DNA of 64,000 bases, taken from contig CM073324.1 of assembly GCA_037043015.1 (NCBI GenBank), positions 15,273,013 to 15,337,012 on the forward strand, in the 5' to 3' direction. The position numbers were made by a program, and so were the translations under genes. The notes under the pieces were generated by a model. That model had not been told where the DNA came from and ran no database searches. It saw nothing but the letters and a program-made list of their open reading frames with translations. Below are positions 31,446 to 43,004 of this stretch, in pieces. Each line of letters opens with the position of its first letter. Position 1 is the first letter of the stretch. The stretch comes from Bryum argenteum (Eukaryota; Streptophyta; Bryopsida; Bryales; Bryaceae).

Positions 31446-31676
31446 CAGTGTGGTGGCAACTTGTATACACAGCTTTTAGAAATATCGACGCACATGGAAG
31501 CCATGCATTTGCTCATTTTCAGCTGAAACTTTATACAAATGAAGCTTGAGTCTACACTCAATCAACACAAATTTTGTTTCAGGAAATGTTGTATGCGTAG
31601 TTTTCTAGCTCTTGTTTTTCTCTCAAGGCAGATTTAGCCTTTAGGTGCATTTTCTTGTGTTTAAGACTTTGCAAAA

Positions 31677-33136
31677 ATGGGAGGTTGTCGTTTAAGCACA
31701 GAGGAAAAGGGTGTCATAGTTAGGATGAGTCGTTCAGGAATGTCACAACGTAGCATTGCAACAGAGTTAGGAATGCCACGTTCCATCATTGAATATGTTT
31801 TGAAGAAATTCAATGATTACGAAACAGTGGTCACTCGTAAAGTCGTACGTCGACATTGCAAACTAACTGATCGAGGTAGAAGGGAATTGGTACGCATTTT
31901 TGTACAAGATAAACGCATTCCACTTGTCTCTATTATAGAAAAGATGACTGAGAAAGTTTGTGTACGTACACTAAGGAAGGAGATTAAACGTATTGGATTT
32001 CGTAGCAGTGTTGCAGCAAAGAAGCCATTTCTTAGTCACAAGCACAAGGCTGATAGATTGGCATTTGCCAAGAAACATCAATCTTGGAACACATTGGATT
32101 GGATGCATGTAACCTCAATTCCGTTAAAATGGCACAATTCCTTGTGCCATATTGCCAAAGCCATGTTGTGCCAATTTGGTCGCGTTTCTGAAACGTGCCA
32201 TTTTATCGGCATATTTTTGAACTCAAAATCTCAAAGATTTATGCTTGCAAAATGGCACGTTTTTTAATATCACCCACATCTTCCATTATATCAACAAATT
32301 TCTGTAATATCATCAAAAATTCCATAATATCACACTATTTGATGAATTTTGACCTTCAAATTCTGTCAAAGGGCAGTTTTTTCTCAACGGCCGCTCAGAA
32401 ATATCTCTGGTTTTGAGCGGCCGCTCAGAAAAATTTGCTCTATTATGTCAAAAAAATGACAAAAACGAGTGTTGTTTTTTTCATTTTTTCCACCTTAAAT
32501 CGTGCCATTTTACCAGAATATTGCCAAATTAACGGAATTGAGGTTATGTGATATAGACAGATGAGGCTTCATTTGAGATAGGCAAAAATTCCCGGCAAGT
32601 GAAGGTTTGGCGACGATCTTATGAACGTTATTCATGGGATTGTTTGGCACCCACTTTCAAATCCGGCCGCACATCCGTCATGATTTGGGGTGCTTTTACA
32701 GGTTATGAATAGTGCCCCATTGTTATTATGCCATCCAATAGACGGACAAGTGCTGATTTTGTTGACGTTGTATACGAGGGTCGATTGAGTGGCTTTTTTT
32801 TATATGCATGATGATTCTCAAAGTCTATTTCTTATGGAAGATGGTGCCCCGGTGCATCGTAGTAAGTTACCGCAACAATGGCGAGAAGCTCATAAGATCA
32901 AGAAGATGACATGGCCTGCAAACTCACCGGACTTGAATCCCATAGAGAATGTGTGGATGATTCTAAAAGACGTTGTACAAAAGGAGACTAGGCCAAACAA
33001 CAAAGATGAATTGATCAAAAGTATTGAGCGGTCATGGGAAGCTATATCCATGGAGACTCTTGAAATTCTCCTTGCTAGCATGCCTCACCGGATGAAGGCT
33101 GTAATTAATGCGGGGGGCGGTAGTACTAGATGGTAG
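31677..33136 (+). pseudogene. Tc1-like DD34E transposase, interrupted
   Basis: The N-terminus has a helix-turn-helix of the paired type ('SQRSIATELGMPRSIIEYVL'). The first catalytic Asp is in 'TDEASFEIG' just after the insert, the second in 'LMEDGAPVHRS', and the Glu in 'NSPDLNPIENVW'; 34 residues separate the last two, so DD34E. Damage: insertion of a 435-bp miniature element (32111-32545) directly before the first Asp; a TAG right after the insertion point where an aromatic residue is expected; a TAG in 'GAFTGYE*'; a frame change near 32770. With the insert removed the reading frame across the junction is restored, so the element landed in a coding copy. Confidence 0.9.
32111..32545. mobile_element. 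435-bp miniature transposon, AACCTCAATTCCGTTAA family
   Basis: Perfect 17-bp inverted ends and the 4-bp duplication ATGT (32107-32110, 32546-32549). Same family as 14131-14744. The interior has 'ggccgctcagaaa' repeats in both orientations and 'aaatggcac' motifs. Non-coding. Confidence 0.93.
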
Positions 33137-33301
33137 ATAGTGTGCCACAAAATGCTCTATTGTTGTATGCTTTGACTATTTCAATGTAATAAAAGTGCAT
33201 GTCATGAAACTAGACTTCATTATCTTCCAAACTCAATTTACGGTTTGCAATTCCATACATTTTTGAGCCTTTGGTGTCATTTCCAAGTTACAGGTTCACT
33301 G

Positions 33302-33689
33302 CTGAATTTCAGCTGCAGCAGGGGTGGACGAATGAGACTTGCCGGGTACTGTAGTAAGTTAGCCCAAGATCACTTCCACGTCCTAAATGGGTGTAACTCT
33401 GACTTACGGTACGTGTGGTCACTTGATAGACACTCTGCCGCGGGTAAGCGTTCGTACCAAGGAGGATGGAGGAGGGGTAATGAGCCCCCTAATTTTTTGA
33501 TGTATAGACATTAAATGCCAAGAAGTGGGCTTCCAAGGGTAATTTGGGGTCGCAGACCTCAAATTTGAATTCAAAATTATCAAAAACGGCCTTGGGAGGT
33601 CCCCACGGATTCTAGGGTGCCTCCTTGGCAGCTGCCACGAACCATTGCCCCTCTGCCGCACCATCGTCGTTGCAGCAGATACTTGCTTC
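33302..33689. other. Nothing recognised
   Basis: Moderately GC-rich spacer between the Tc1 relic and the leader repeats of the kinase gene. Confidence 0.45.
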
Positions 33690-36240
33690 AATCCAACTTC
33701 GGAGTCAGGCTGTTACGCTAAGATATCATCCGCCCTTCGACATTTTGCATCTGCTGCACGATCTGAACCAAGCCGTGCACCACACCAATCTTCCAAGCGT
33801 AGCGTGTAAACTCTGTTGGCTCTCTGCGAAACCTCAGCACTAAGTCGCTGCACGCTCGACCCTCGTTCAGTTCCGTGGTTACCGAAGTCAAAGAACTACC
33901 TTGGGGTTCCCAGTGCGTTTTCACAGGAGCTTATGTGTAAACTGTTCCGGCACTTTTAGCGTCCTCATCGATTTCGAAACCCTCGACCTTCGGTTTCAGC
34001 AGAAGGTGAGTCTAACGACTGATGTTTGGTTTCTGTGAATCCTTGAACGTCTGGAGAGTTAGTTGCTACCTCATGGTCTACGTCATGGGGATGATGTAGT
34101 TGAAGACTGATGATAAAGCTTACAACGGATGGTGTGGTCCTTACTTTCACACCGTTTCGGCTTAAAGACTGCTAGTATAGTTCTGATTTTGCCGATTGAC
34201 TTTGCCAGAGAATCAGTACTTGCTCTTAAGTGACACAATCCGTCGATCACGCTCACCTCGTCGATCTTGGGCGTCTTACACGAGGAGATAAGTTAGGTAT
34301 GTCATTTTATCTCCTCCCTTACTTCGATAGTGATGTGATCGTGTGGTTACTCTCTCTCTGTTTCAAAGTATGAAGTATCTAAGAGTCAAAACGGTCTTCG
34401 ATGTCAAACTGACTTTCGCAGTCTGGGAGCTTAATCTCGCGATGTCCTTTGCATCATTATGATAACCTATTCACACCTACTTCCATGTTCAAACAGGTTA
34501 GGTGTGAGCCACTCTGACTCATTGGGACTACTAGCTCTGCAGCCTACTATCTTCATTGCCGTAGCTTCTTGAGCCGAGCTTCACAGCCAGGTTATAAACC
34601 CAGGGTTTCACCGAGTCTGCAATTTTGAGCCGCGCCGCAGACCACAACGATCTTCCAGACTTTTGAGTGTTTCGTCTGTTGGCTCTCTGGGTAGTACTAC
34701 TTGCTTCCTTGTTGCTCCATGCTCGACCCTCGTTCATTGCAGTCACAGTTCCAACTTGGTCTTATACAGTGCGTTTCCGCGGGAGTTTTTATGTAAATTC
34801 CCGAGCGCTCTCTGAAATCTTTTGGAGGATTGACACTTCTCGAGTCTTCTTAAGCCCAAAGAATTCGTGCACGCTGGCCCATTAGCTTTCGCAGAAGGTG
34901 TGTATTTGGTTTTTTAGTGAGTCGTTGAACGTTCGTACGAAGGAGTAGTGTTTGTTTTGAGTCATGGTCTCTGATGGATTTGTAGATTGGCGATACGTTC
35001 CTGCCCTCATTTCCTTTTTCCATTCCTGTTCCCGGTAGATCAGAGATAAGTTCGTTCTGATAATGTCACCTAACCTGGGCAGTGAACTGGAGAACTATAC
35101 GTGCTCTTCGATGCTATAATCCGTCGATTGCTTACAACGCACAACCTCGCCGATCTTGGGCCTCTTACACGAGGAGTTCAACCTGTGTAAGTTCTTTTAT
35201 TTCCTCCCCTACTGTTGCGATCGTTTGGTTTCTCTCTCTGTGTCTTTCTCAAAGTATCTAAGAGCTAAAATACTCTCGCAATGACCAACTGCTTTAACGC
35301 TTCTGGAATGCCTTTTAACATGATATTTTCCTCTTACGATAACCCATGCTACATACCATGTTCAAACATGTGCCACTCTGACCCACTGCGTTGTTGGACT
35401 CTACAGCGCCTTCGTTATCGGAAGAGTAGGAGTAAGTACTTCAGACGAACTTCGAAGCCAGGCTGTTACGCAGGGCTCGTCGAGTCTGCGCTTTGTTGCA
35501 CCTGCTGCAGATTTGAGCCACGCAGTGGACCACATCAATCTCCCTGGGTAGAGTGCGTAATTTTATTTTCTTCATCCCATATTCGATCCTCATTCACTGG
35601 CTAGGTGAGAGCAGTCGAAGGTTATACTGTTACGCCGCTACTCCACATCCTTGGTTGTTTGAAACATCTCGAATTCCATCAGCTCATCGATTTAGTACAC
35701 GCTCGATCATCGGCTTCTGCAGAAGGTGAGTCTAGCATCTGACATTTGGTTTGTGGAGTTTTTGAACGTTTGTATGGGGAGAAACTGTTTAAGCTCCATC
35801 ATGTTCTACGTTTTGAGGATAATGTAGTTGCAACTCGTGGTACGCTTCTACCTTCGGTGGAGTCTTCTCTTCATTCCCGTTTCGACTTCTTGAGAGATGA
35901 TCTCGTTCTAAAATTATCAACTTACATGGGCAGTGGATCGACGAGTTCTACTCGCTATAATCCATCGATTGCTTCTCACTCGATCGCGTCAACGGCAACG
36001 GTGTTGGCTTCATCCGTGAGGAGTTAATTTAGGTCTGTCATTCTATTTCCTCACTTATTGACGCTTTGAAAGTGTTCTGATCGTTTCGTTTCTCTTTCTT
36101 GTTGTCATAGAGTGCTTTAAGGTTGAGATGCTTCTCGTTGTCAAGCTGCTTCGCAGTCTAGGAGCTCACTCCTTAATTGTCTTTTACATGATTACTCCCT
36201 GACATTCATTATAAACAGCAAATTCATGATGCTAGGCTAA
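33690..36240 (+). repeat. Three diverged ~0.85-kb repeats upstream of the kinase-LRR gene, each with a leader-exon donor
   Basis: Shared anchors recur in order. 'ggctgttacgc'-type (33709, 34583, 35460). 'gcagaag|GTgwgt' with donor GT at 34006, 34898 and 35726. 'gaggagataa/gaggagttca' followed by 'cctcccctac' (34274, 35172, 36019). 'gccactctgacyca' (34507, 35371) in the first two. Spacing is 892 and 828 bp. The donor-like site in each unit (two GTGAGT, one GTGTGT) suggests a 5'-untranslated exon that was triplicated, giving three possible transcription starts for the gene at 36293. No long reading frame is conserved among the copies. Confidence 0.65.
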
Positions 36241-36292
36241 CAGTGTTATGATCGTTTCGATTGCCAGTATCGATTGACTCGGTCTCGACGGA

Positions 36293-39200
36293 ATGGAGCC
36301 TCCAAAGAAACATCCCGATGTCGGAACATCTGCATCTTTAGGAAACGAAACAAACAAGGTGCAGAGCTGTTAACCTGGTGCCTTGTAGCATTCAAATTTT
36401 TCGTGTGTGACTACAGATGACAGCTGTACTTGCTTCATTTAAAGTTAGTACTAATTTTGACAGTCCATGTAAGAACTGGTCATATTACAACTTCGTGGAC
36501 CGATTACTGTTTATCTGAAGTAGCGATCTGTTCTGATTTGCAACAGAAGTTGGATGCGAAAGAACTGCCAAGCGTGCGGCGTTTAGGAAAAGGCTTATCT
36601 GGGTATATTTATGAGACGACATGGAAAGGAAACAAGTATGCCAGAAAAGATTTTCCTCTCGTTTCAAATGAGAACTTTGAGAGAGAAGCACTCAATCTAC
36701 TCGACCTCGACCATCCAAATATTGTGAAATGCTTTGGGTACACTATCGGGAGGAGTACGTGTTCACTCCTTCAAGAGTACATGGATGATGATCTACACAA
36801 CACAATGCAAAGAAGGCTGGGGGCACACAGGAAGAGAGCGTCGTCAAATAGCACTACCTCTTCCAGATTGTTGACTCCTGATGATGTCATGAAGAGCTTA
36901 TTATCCGAGGACACTATGAAAGGCGTTCGTGAAGGAGTTGGGGAAGGAAGTTCAAGATTGCACGGAAAAAGTACCACTGCTTTTGAGAAGGCTGAGGTAG
37001 ATGACATTATATCACAGATCATAAGCGGCATGAAATATTTACACGATAACCACGTGATCCATGGAGACCTCAAACCAAGTAATATTTTGTTGCGCTTGGA
37101 GTCGGGTGAGATGAAAGTGAAGGTGGCCGACTTTGGTCTGGTTTACACCAAAGAAGCAATCAAACTGGTTTCGAGACGCACGCAATATGTTGATGCACTC
37201 ACATGGAAAGCTCCGGAACATTTTAAGGAAATTCTTGGACCCATACCTGAGGACATCGATGATTATGCAGACTCTCACCTCGAAGAAGAAGAAGAGTATA
37301 ACAACTTCCAAAGTCATAGAAACTATGATTTCAATGCCATGGCAAGTGCAGATGTCTATAGCTTTGGATTAATATGTGCTTACATCTTGACAAACATGAG
37401 CTTGACCCAGTTACGAGAGATGAAGATGTCTGCTTCCAAGTTGGAGCTCCCTTTACCTTGTTCGGACCATCTTCAGTACATCATCAATTTGTGTTTACGA
37501 AAAGCATCCTTTAGAAGACCTACCTTTTCTACCATACATACATTGAAAGTTCTCCTTTCATATACTCCTAATTTATCGGCTTTGGTCAAAGGTACGCTTT
37601 TCATATTTTTCATGTGAATTTTATGTGCGGAATGTAGAGGTTGGATTTCAGCTGTCAACTGTGCTACTTGACGTTGGACAAAATGAGTAATGTATGTTTG
37701 TACACAATGTAATTATGTATTTGAAATGCTATTCAGAGGGAGAAGGAGATGGAGACTCGTTTGCCTTGAAGACCTTGGATTTGAGTGGTTGTGAATCTCT
37801 TGAAAAATTACCGAGAGAAATTGGTAATTTGACAACTTTGGAGACTTTGAAATTGGATGGGTGTAAGAGTTTGAAAGAGCTTCCAAGTGAGATTGGCAAA
37901 TTGATGAGTTTGAAGACCTTGGATTTGGGAAGTTGTTCTACACTCCAAGGATTACCAAGTGGGATTGGAAATTTGGCAACTTTGGAGGCCCTCAAACTGA
38001 ATAGCTGCAGGCGATTGAGGTGGTTACCCGATGCGATTGGGGAAATGAAGAGTTTGAAGGTCTTAGATTTGAGTGATTGTGAATCCCTCCAAGGATTACC
38101 ACATGCGGTTGGTATATTGACTACTTTGGAGACCCTCAAACTCGGTAGGTGTAGGCAATTGGAAGAGCTACCCGATGCGATTGGGGAAATGAAGAGTTTG
38201 AAGGTCTTAGATTTGAGTGATTGTGAATCACTCCAAGAATTACCAAATGCGATTGGTATATTGACTACTTTAGAGACCCTCAAACTCAGTAGGTGCAGGC
38301 AATTGAATGAGCTACCTAGTGCGATTGGGAATATGAAGAGTTTGAAGGTCTTGGATTTGAGTAATTGTGAATCACTCCAAGAATTACCAGATGCGATTGG
38401 TATATTGACTACTTTAGAGACCCTCAAACTCAGTTGGTGCAGGCAATTGAACGAGCTACCTAGTGCGATTGGGAATATGAAGAGTTTGAAGGTCTTAGAT
38501 TTGAGCGGTTGTGGATCACTCCAAGGATTACCAAGAGGTATTGGTAATTTGACTACTTTGGAGACTTTGAAATTGGATGGGTGTAAGAGTTTGAAAGAGC
38601 TTCCAAGTGAGATTGACAAATTGATGAGTTTGAAGGCCTTGGATTTGGGAAGTTGTTCTTCACTCCAACGATTACCCGATGCGATTGGGTATATGAAGAG
38701 TTTGAAGGTCTTAGATTTGAGTGATTGTGAATCACTCCAAAAATTACCATATGCGATTGGTATATTGACTACTTTGGAGACCCTCAAACTCAGTAGGTGC
38801 AGGCAATTGAACAAGCTACCTAGTGCGATTGGGAATATGAAGAGTTTGAAAGTCTTAGATTTGAGTGATTGTGAATCACTCCAAGAATTACCATATGCGA
38901 TTGGTATATTGACTACTTTGGAGACCCTCAGACTCAGTAGGTGCAGGCAATTGGAAGAGCTACTCGATGCGATTGGGTATATGAAGAGTTTGAAGGTCTT
39001 AGATTTGAGTGATTGTGAATCACTCCAAAAATTACCATATGCGATTGGTATATTGACTACTTTGGAGACCCTCAAACTCAGTAGGTGCAGGCAATTGGAA
39101 GAGCTACCCGATGCGATTGGGTATATGAAGAGTTTGAAGGTCTTAGATTTGAGTGATTGTGAATCACTCCAAAAATTACCATATGCGATTGGTATATTGA

Positions 39201-39757
39201 CTACTTTGGAGACCCTCAAACTCAGTAGGTGCAGGCAATTGAACGAGCTACCTAGTGCGATTGGGAATATGAAGAGTTTGAAGGTCTTGGATTTGAGTGA
39301 TTGTGAATCACTCCAAGAATTACCAGATGCGATTGGTATATTGATTACTTTGGAGACCCTCAAACTCAGTAGGTGCAGGCAATTGGAAGAGCTACCCGAT
39401 GCGATTGGGTATTTGAAGAGTTTGAAGGTCTTGGATTTGAGTGATTGTGAATCACTCCAAGAATTACCATATGCGATTGGTATATTGACTACTTTGGAGA
39501 CCCTCAAACTCAGTAGGTGCAGGCAATTGAACGAGCTACCTAGTGCGATTGGGAATATGAAGAGTTTGAAGGTCTTGGATTTGAGTGATTGTGAATCACT
39601 CCAAGGATTACCAAGCGAGATTGGAAATCTTACAACTTTGGAGACTTTGACATTGGACAGGTGTGATGGTTTAAAAGTGCTTCCAAGTGAGATTGACAAA
39701 TTGATGAGTTTGAAGACCTTCGATTTGAGTGGTTGTGAGTCACTCCAAGGATTATGA
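36293..39757 (+). CDS. Non-RD protein kinase fused to a leucine-rich-repeat array
   Basis: Proposed exons 36293-36358, 36547-37591 and 37737-39757. All splice sites are GT-AG, the phases match, and the product is 1043 residues. The first exon (22 codons, 'MEPPKKHPDVGTSASLG') is the least certain part. Kinase signs: glycine loop 'GKGLSG', Lys in 'YARKDF', alpha-C Glu in 'FEREALNLL', catalytic 'HGDLKPSNILL' (Gly instead of the usual Arg: non-RD), 'DFG', 'APE', plus a ~70-residue Ser-rich insert before helix E and an acidic insert after APE. The C-terminal part has 27 full 24-residue repeats plus part of one, pattern 'L..L.LS.C.SL..LP..IG', alternating in two types so the unit is 48 residues (144 bp). 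No signal peptide, membrane segment or NB-ARC domain is visible, so it is a cytoplasmic kinase-LRR. Non-RD kinases and this LRR type are common in plant immunity; a role there is inference. The stop replaces the Pro of a repeat (CCA to TGA). Confidence 0.85.
37783..39750 (+). repeat. 144-bp higher-order repeat array encoding paired LRRs
   Basis: Units are near-identical in DNA, especially 38037-39590. Two alternating pairs switch between 'LNELPSAIGNMKS' and 'LEELPDAIGYMKS' versions, so copies look shuffled like cassettes. This is the mark of recent unequal exchange or gene conversion. Confidence 0.93.
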
Positions 39758-40195
39758 AGAGAAATGGGTAATTTGATTACTTTGGAGACCCTCAAGTAGC
39801 TGCGGACGACCCAAAGAGCTAGCCACTGAGATTGGGAAAATTATGAGTTTGAAGGTCTTGGATTTGAGTGATTTGAGTAAATATGTTGAAGAGTTCCTAA
39901 GCGAGATTGGTAATTTGACAAGTTTGGGGACTTTGAAATTAGATGGGTGTGGGAGTTTGAAAAAGCTTCGAAGTAAGATTGGTAAATCGATGAGTTTTGA
40001 AGATTGGACTCGGATTTGAGTGGTTGTTCTTCACTCCAAGGAATAACAAGGGAGATTGGTAACATGACATCTTTGGAGATGTTGAAGGTGATTTATTGTG
40101 GGAGTTTTAGAGAGGTACCAAATGAGATTTGCAAGTTTAGGAGTTTTAAGGCCTTGAATGTAAGTGGTTGTTACATTCCAAGGATTATGAAGTGA
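39758..40195 (+). pseudogene. Decayed tail of the LRR array after the stop
   Basis: Directly after the TGA the LRR reading continues with losses: 'gaaatgggtaatttgattac', then stops and frame changes, then readable pieces such as 'GNMTSLEMLKVIYCGSF' and 'ICKFRSFKALNVSGC' up to TGA at 40193. These units are more diverged than the array, so they are older and no longer homogenised. The ancestral protein probably ended here. Confidence 0.8.
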
Positions 40196-41109
40196 GTTGG
40201 ACACTTTGATGGCTTTTGAGACCTTGTTCTTTGATGGTTCTCAAGGTTTGAATGAGCGATAAAGTGAAAGTAGTAAGTTGTCAAAGGGTAGAAAGGTTGA
40301 AGATTTAGAGAGTGAAGATTAGGAAATTGAGTAACGATATAGGAAATCTGATATTATCTTTACACTTTGAGCATACAACATGAAGTGTTTCTTTTTTGCC
40401 CCATTTGGTTCATATCTTGTGCAAACAACTTGAAGGGCATACATGTTTTTTGCCCCATTAAGTGCAAACAACACATGGAGAAAATACACCCCTACTTGGT
40501 GCAAAAACATTTGGACTTTTTGTTGTTTGTCACCTTGTCATTTCAATTTTATGCAAATTTAATTTTCTTCAAATGTATGACCTAAATATATCAAAATCGA
40601 TATATATCACGAAATTCTCTCAAATGTCCTAAGTTTATTACATGCATGCAAATAAGAAACCTTTGGAGAGAAAGTTTTGTAAACTACGGATTGATTGATT
40701 AATTGTTTAAGTTTGAACACTATACATTCACAAGTCTTGGGACTAGAAGTTACACCATCATAACAAAATGAAGGTGAACCATGTATAATAACTACTCGTT
40801 GGATGTTCTAAAGAAGATAAATAGGAAATATTTTCATTCCAACCTTTCATTATACTAGGGAAAATAACAAATACATTACTTCCCAATTTCTTGGAAATCC
40901 TACATTTTCTACAACTTTATACTTGTCAAACTAAGTAGTAGTTCTACATCCTTACAGTAGAATATGTGAACTCTACATCTGTCCTATCAAGTTTGATCTT
41001 TGTTAGGAGAAATCTAGTAATATTCCGTTTCCATCTTTACCCGAGCTTGTTTTGTAATGCAGACCTCTCATTTATACAAACAAGTACAACAAGAAATTGT
41101 AAAAGGTGA
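40196..41109. other. 3' flank of the kinase gene; nothing else recognised
   Basis: AT-rich. It may hold the 3' untranslated region. No frames of note. Confidence 0.45.
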
Positions 41110-42265
41110 TTTAAATACCGCCTAAAGGTCCACGGCAACCAAAACGACTTTATTATTTCAGGCACTTTAGATGAAGTGGTCTAAAGTAATATTTTTGCTT
41201 AATATTTTCATTGGGTGCTTTCTACATCGTAAAGTGTATGTGGTAATTTTGCAAAGCCAAATTCCAATTTCATTTAGAAATTTCAGGTACAAATCAAAAT
41301 ACGGGAAATTTAAATATATATTTTTATATTCTTTTAAAAATATGTCCATAACCGAATCACTATCCAAGTTCCAAAGTAATCTAAGTCAAAAAGTTAATCA
41401 AGTTTAGAAGGGCATTTTTTATAAATTTCATAAACAATCTTCACATTTTCTTGTAATTTTACAACTTACGTTTACCCTCAAAAGCAATGATCAGGAAGAA
41501 CCAATAGCTAGTTCATTATCAACCTATAGAGTTAGCAAACTAGTCGGTCCATTCATGAAACCACCGGCTAAAACCGATGAAAATTACATTTAAATTTCTT
41601 TTCTTAGTATAAAATAAGGCAATTGCCGGAAGAGATATGTGAAAAACCGATTAGGTGTAGAAAATGCTGGTTATTAGCCCGTAAAAGTACAAAAACTTCA
41701 CTTTTCTTCTTCAAAAGTTGTCAAAATTCGAGATTTTTGAATTTTTCAAAACCTTTTTTCTAAGAATTTATAATCTCAGAAAGGCACCTAGTCACAATTT
41801 AATTCTTTTTTATACCAAATATGTCAAATGTGATGCATGTTTTCCAATATTGTTGTTTTTAGACCTTCTTGTACAAAACTGATTTGCATGAGAGAAGGTC
41901 AAAAAAGTGGATTGAGTCTTCAAAATTTTGCATAGGTATACCCAACTTGATTTTTCTTCGAGCAAAAAATATGGAAAAAACGGTTGGGGTTACAATCTTT
42001 AAATTTCCCTTTGCAATATGGAGACAATGTCTCACAAGCAATGTTCAAAAAAACCACACACCAACTTTGAATGTTATAATCTCTCAAATGGTGCAAATCC
42101 AGTTTTGAACTATTACATGGTAGTACTAGTAGTAGGTGGGTTTGAGATCTTATAGTTTAAAGTTGAAAAAAATAGTAAATACCTTGACGTCAATTCTCAC
42201 GGTAGTAGAAAATTGCAGTTTTTGGTTTTGGAAGTCCAAAAAACGCTTGGAGTTTCAGGTGTTAG
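41110..42265. repeat. Dispersed repeat related to 22311-22880
   Basis: Starts near 'ccgcctaaaggtccacgg', a degraded form of the CCCCTAAA inverted end, and shares blocks with 22311-22880. The longer interior contains only short frames. Probably an old large member of the TTAA superfamily; the right end is unclear. Confidence 0.45.
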
Positions 42266-42648
42266 CATTCACATCACGAGTGCACATTTCTTAGCAATGT
42301 ATCCAGTGTTAGTGGTAGGAGTATAACCAACCTTGCAAAGACTGGTTTTGCTAGTATAGCAATTTCCCTTTTGTTGTGTAGTAGATTCTTTTACATCATA
42401 AAAAATACTCAAGATGGTCCTACTAATAAGGAGGGTGATATAAATAAGGATGGTGATACAAACAAGAATGGTGACAAGAACAAAGAAAAGTAATTAAAAT
42501 ATTAAAGATTAGTAAGAGTTTATTGAATAGTATACTTTTACTTGTTAGAGAAATGCAATGCAAGCAATTATTCTTCTCCACAAATCTATCGAGTAACTGT
42601 TGAAGAAAGACGCTCTCAAAGTTGTACGTGGTCTCGAGCGACGGAGGG

Positions 42649-43004
42649 TGTTGAAGAAAGACGCTCAAGACCACATAATAGCCTTTCATTGACTCCTCAT
42701 TTCGATTATGAATCAGGTGGTGTTGAGTGGTTTACCTTGCTCGTATGATAGTATGGTACAAACTCTCACCTATGTTGATGATAAAATGACGTTTGAAAAG
42801 CTTTGCGCGAACCTTCTTGCGGAGCAATACAGACGAGAGCACCGCACACATTTGCATATCATGTAATCTCCACGCCGAGATAAAGTTTTGCATCTCCTAG
42901 GTCACTCATCTCAAACTCCTTCTTAAGCGCTGTCATGAGCTGAGCAATGCGGTCTTGATCATAATGAAAGGCTATTCTGTGGTCTTGAGCGTCTTTCTTC
43001 AACA
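42649..43004. repeat. 41-bp inverted repeat enclosing a copia fragment
   Basis: 42649-42689 ('tgttgaagaaagacgctcaa' onward) is the reverse complement of 42964-43004 with one mismatch. A third, shorter copy of 'actgttgaagaaagacgctc' lies at 42596-42615. The arms sit at the edges of the RT remnant. Confidence 0.85.
42772..42969 (-). pseudogene. Ty1/copia reverse transcriptase fragment
   Basis: On the minus strand the sequence reads 'DRIAQLMTALKKEFEMSDLG' and then 'DAKLYLGVEI', the conserved segment after the YVDD motif of copia RT. After a TGA it continues 'LVCIAPQEGSRKAF', the expected '..I.Q..Y...L' block. About 65 codons survive, and the upstream YVDD part is gone. Confidence 0.8.

Larger units (their letters stand above)
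31446..33301 (+). mobile_element. Tc1-like DNA transposon interrupted by a miniature element
   Basis: The transposase gene is flanked by CAGTG-N7-AACTTG at 31446-31463 and its inverse CAAGTT-N7-CACTG at 33284-33301, tentative remains of terminal repeats. No TA duplication could be seen at these points, so the limits are uncertain. Confidence 0.5.

Noticed and set aside
37729-39795. 688-codon open frame antisense to the LRR array
   Set aside because: It is the exact antisense of a 72/144-bp periodic coding repeat. Absence of stops in one unit is copied to all, and the translation is a low-complexity repeat with no independent support.
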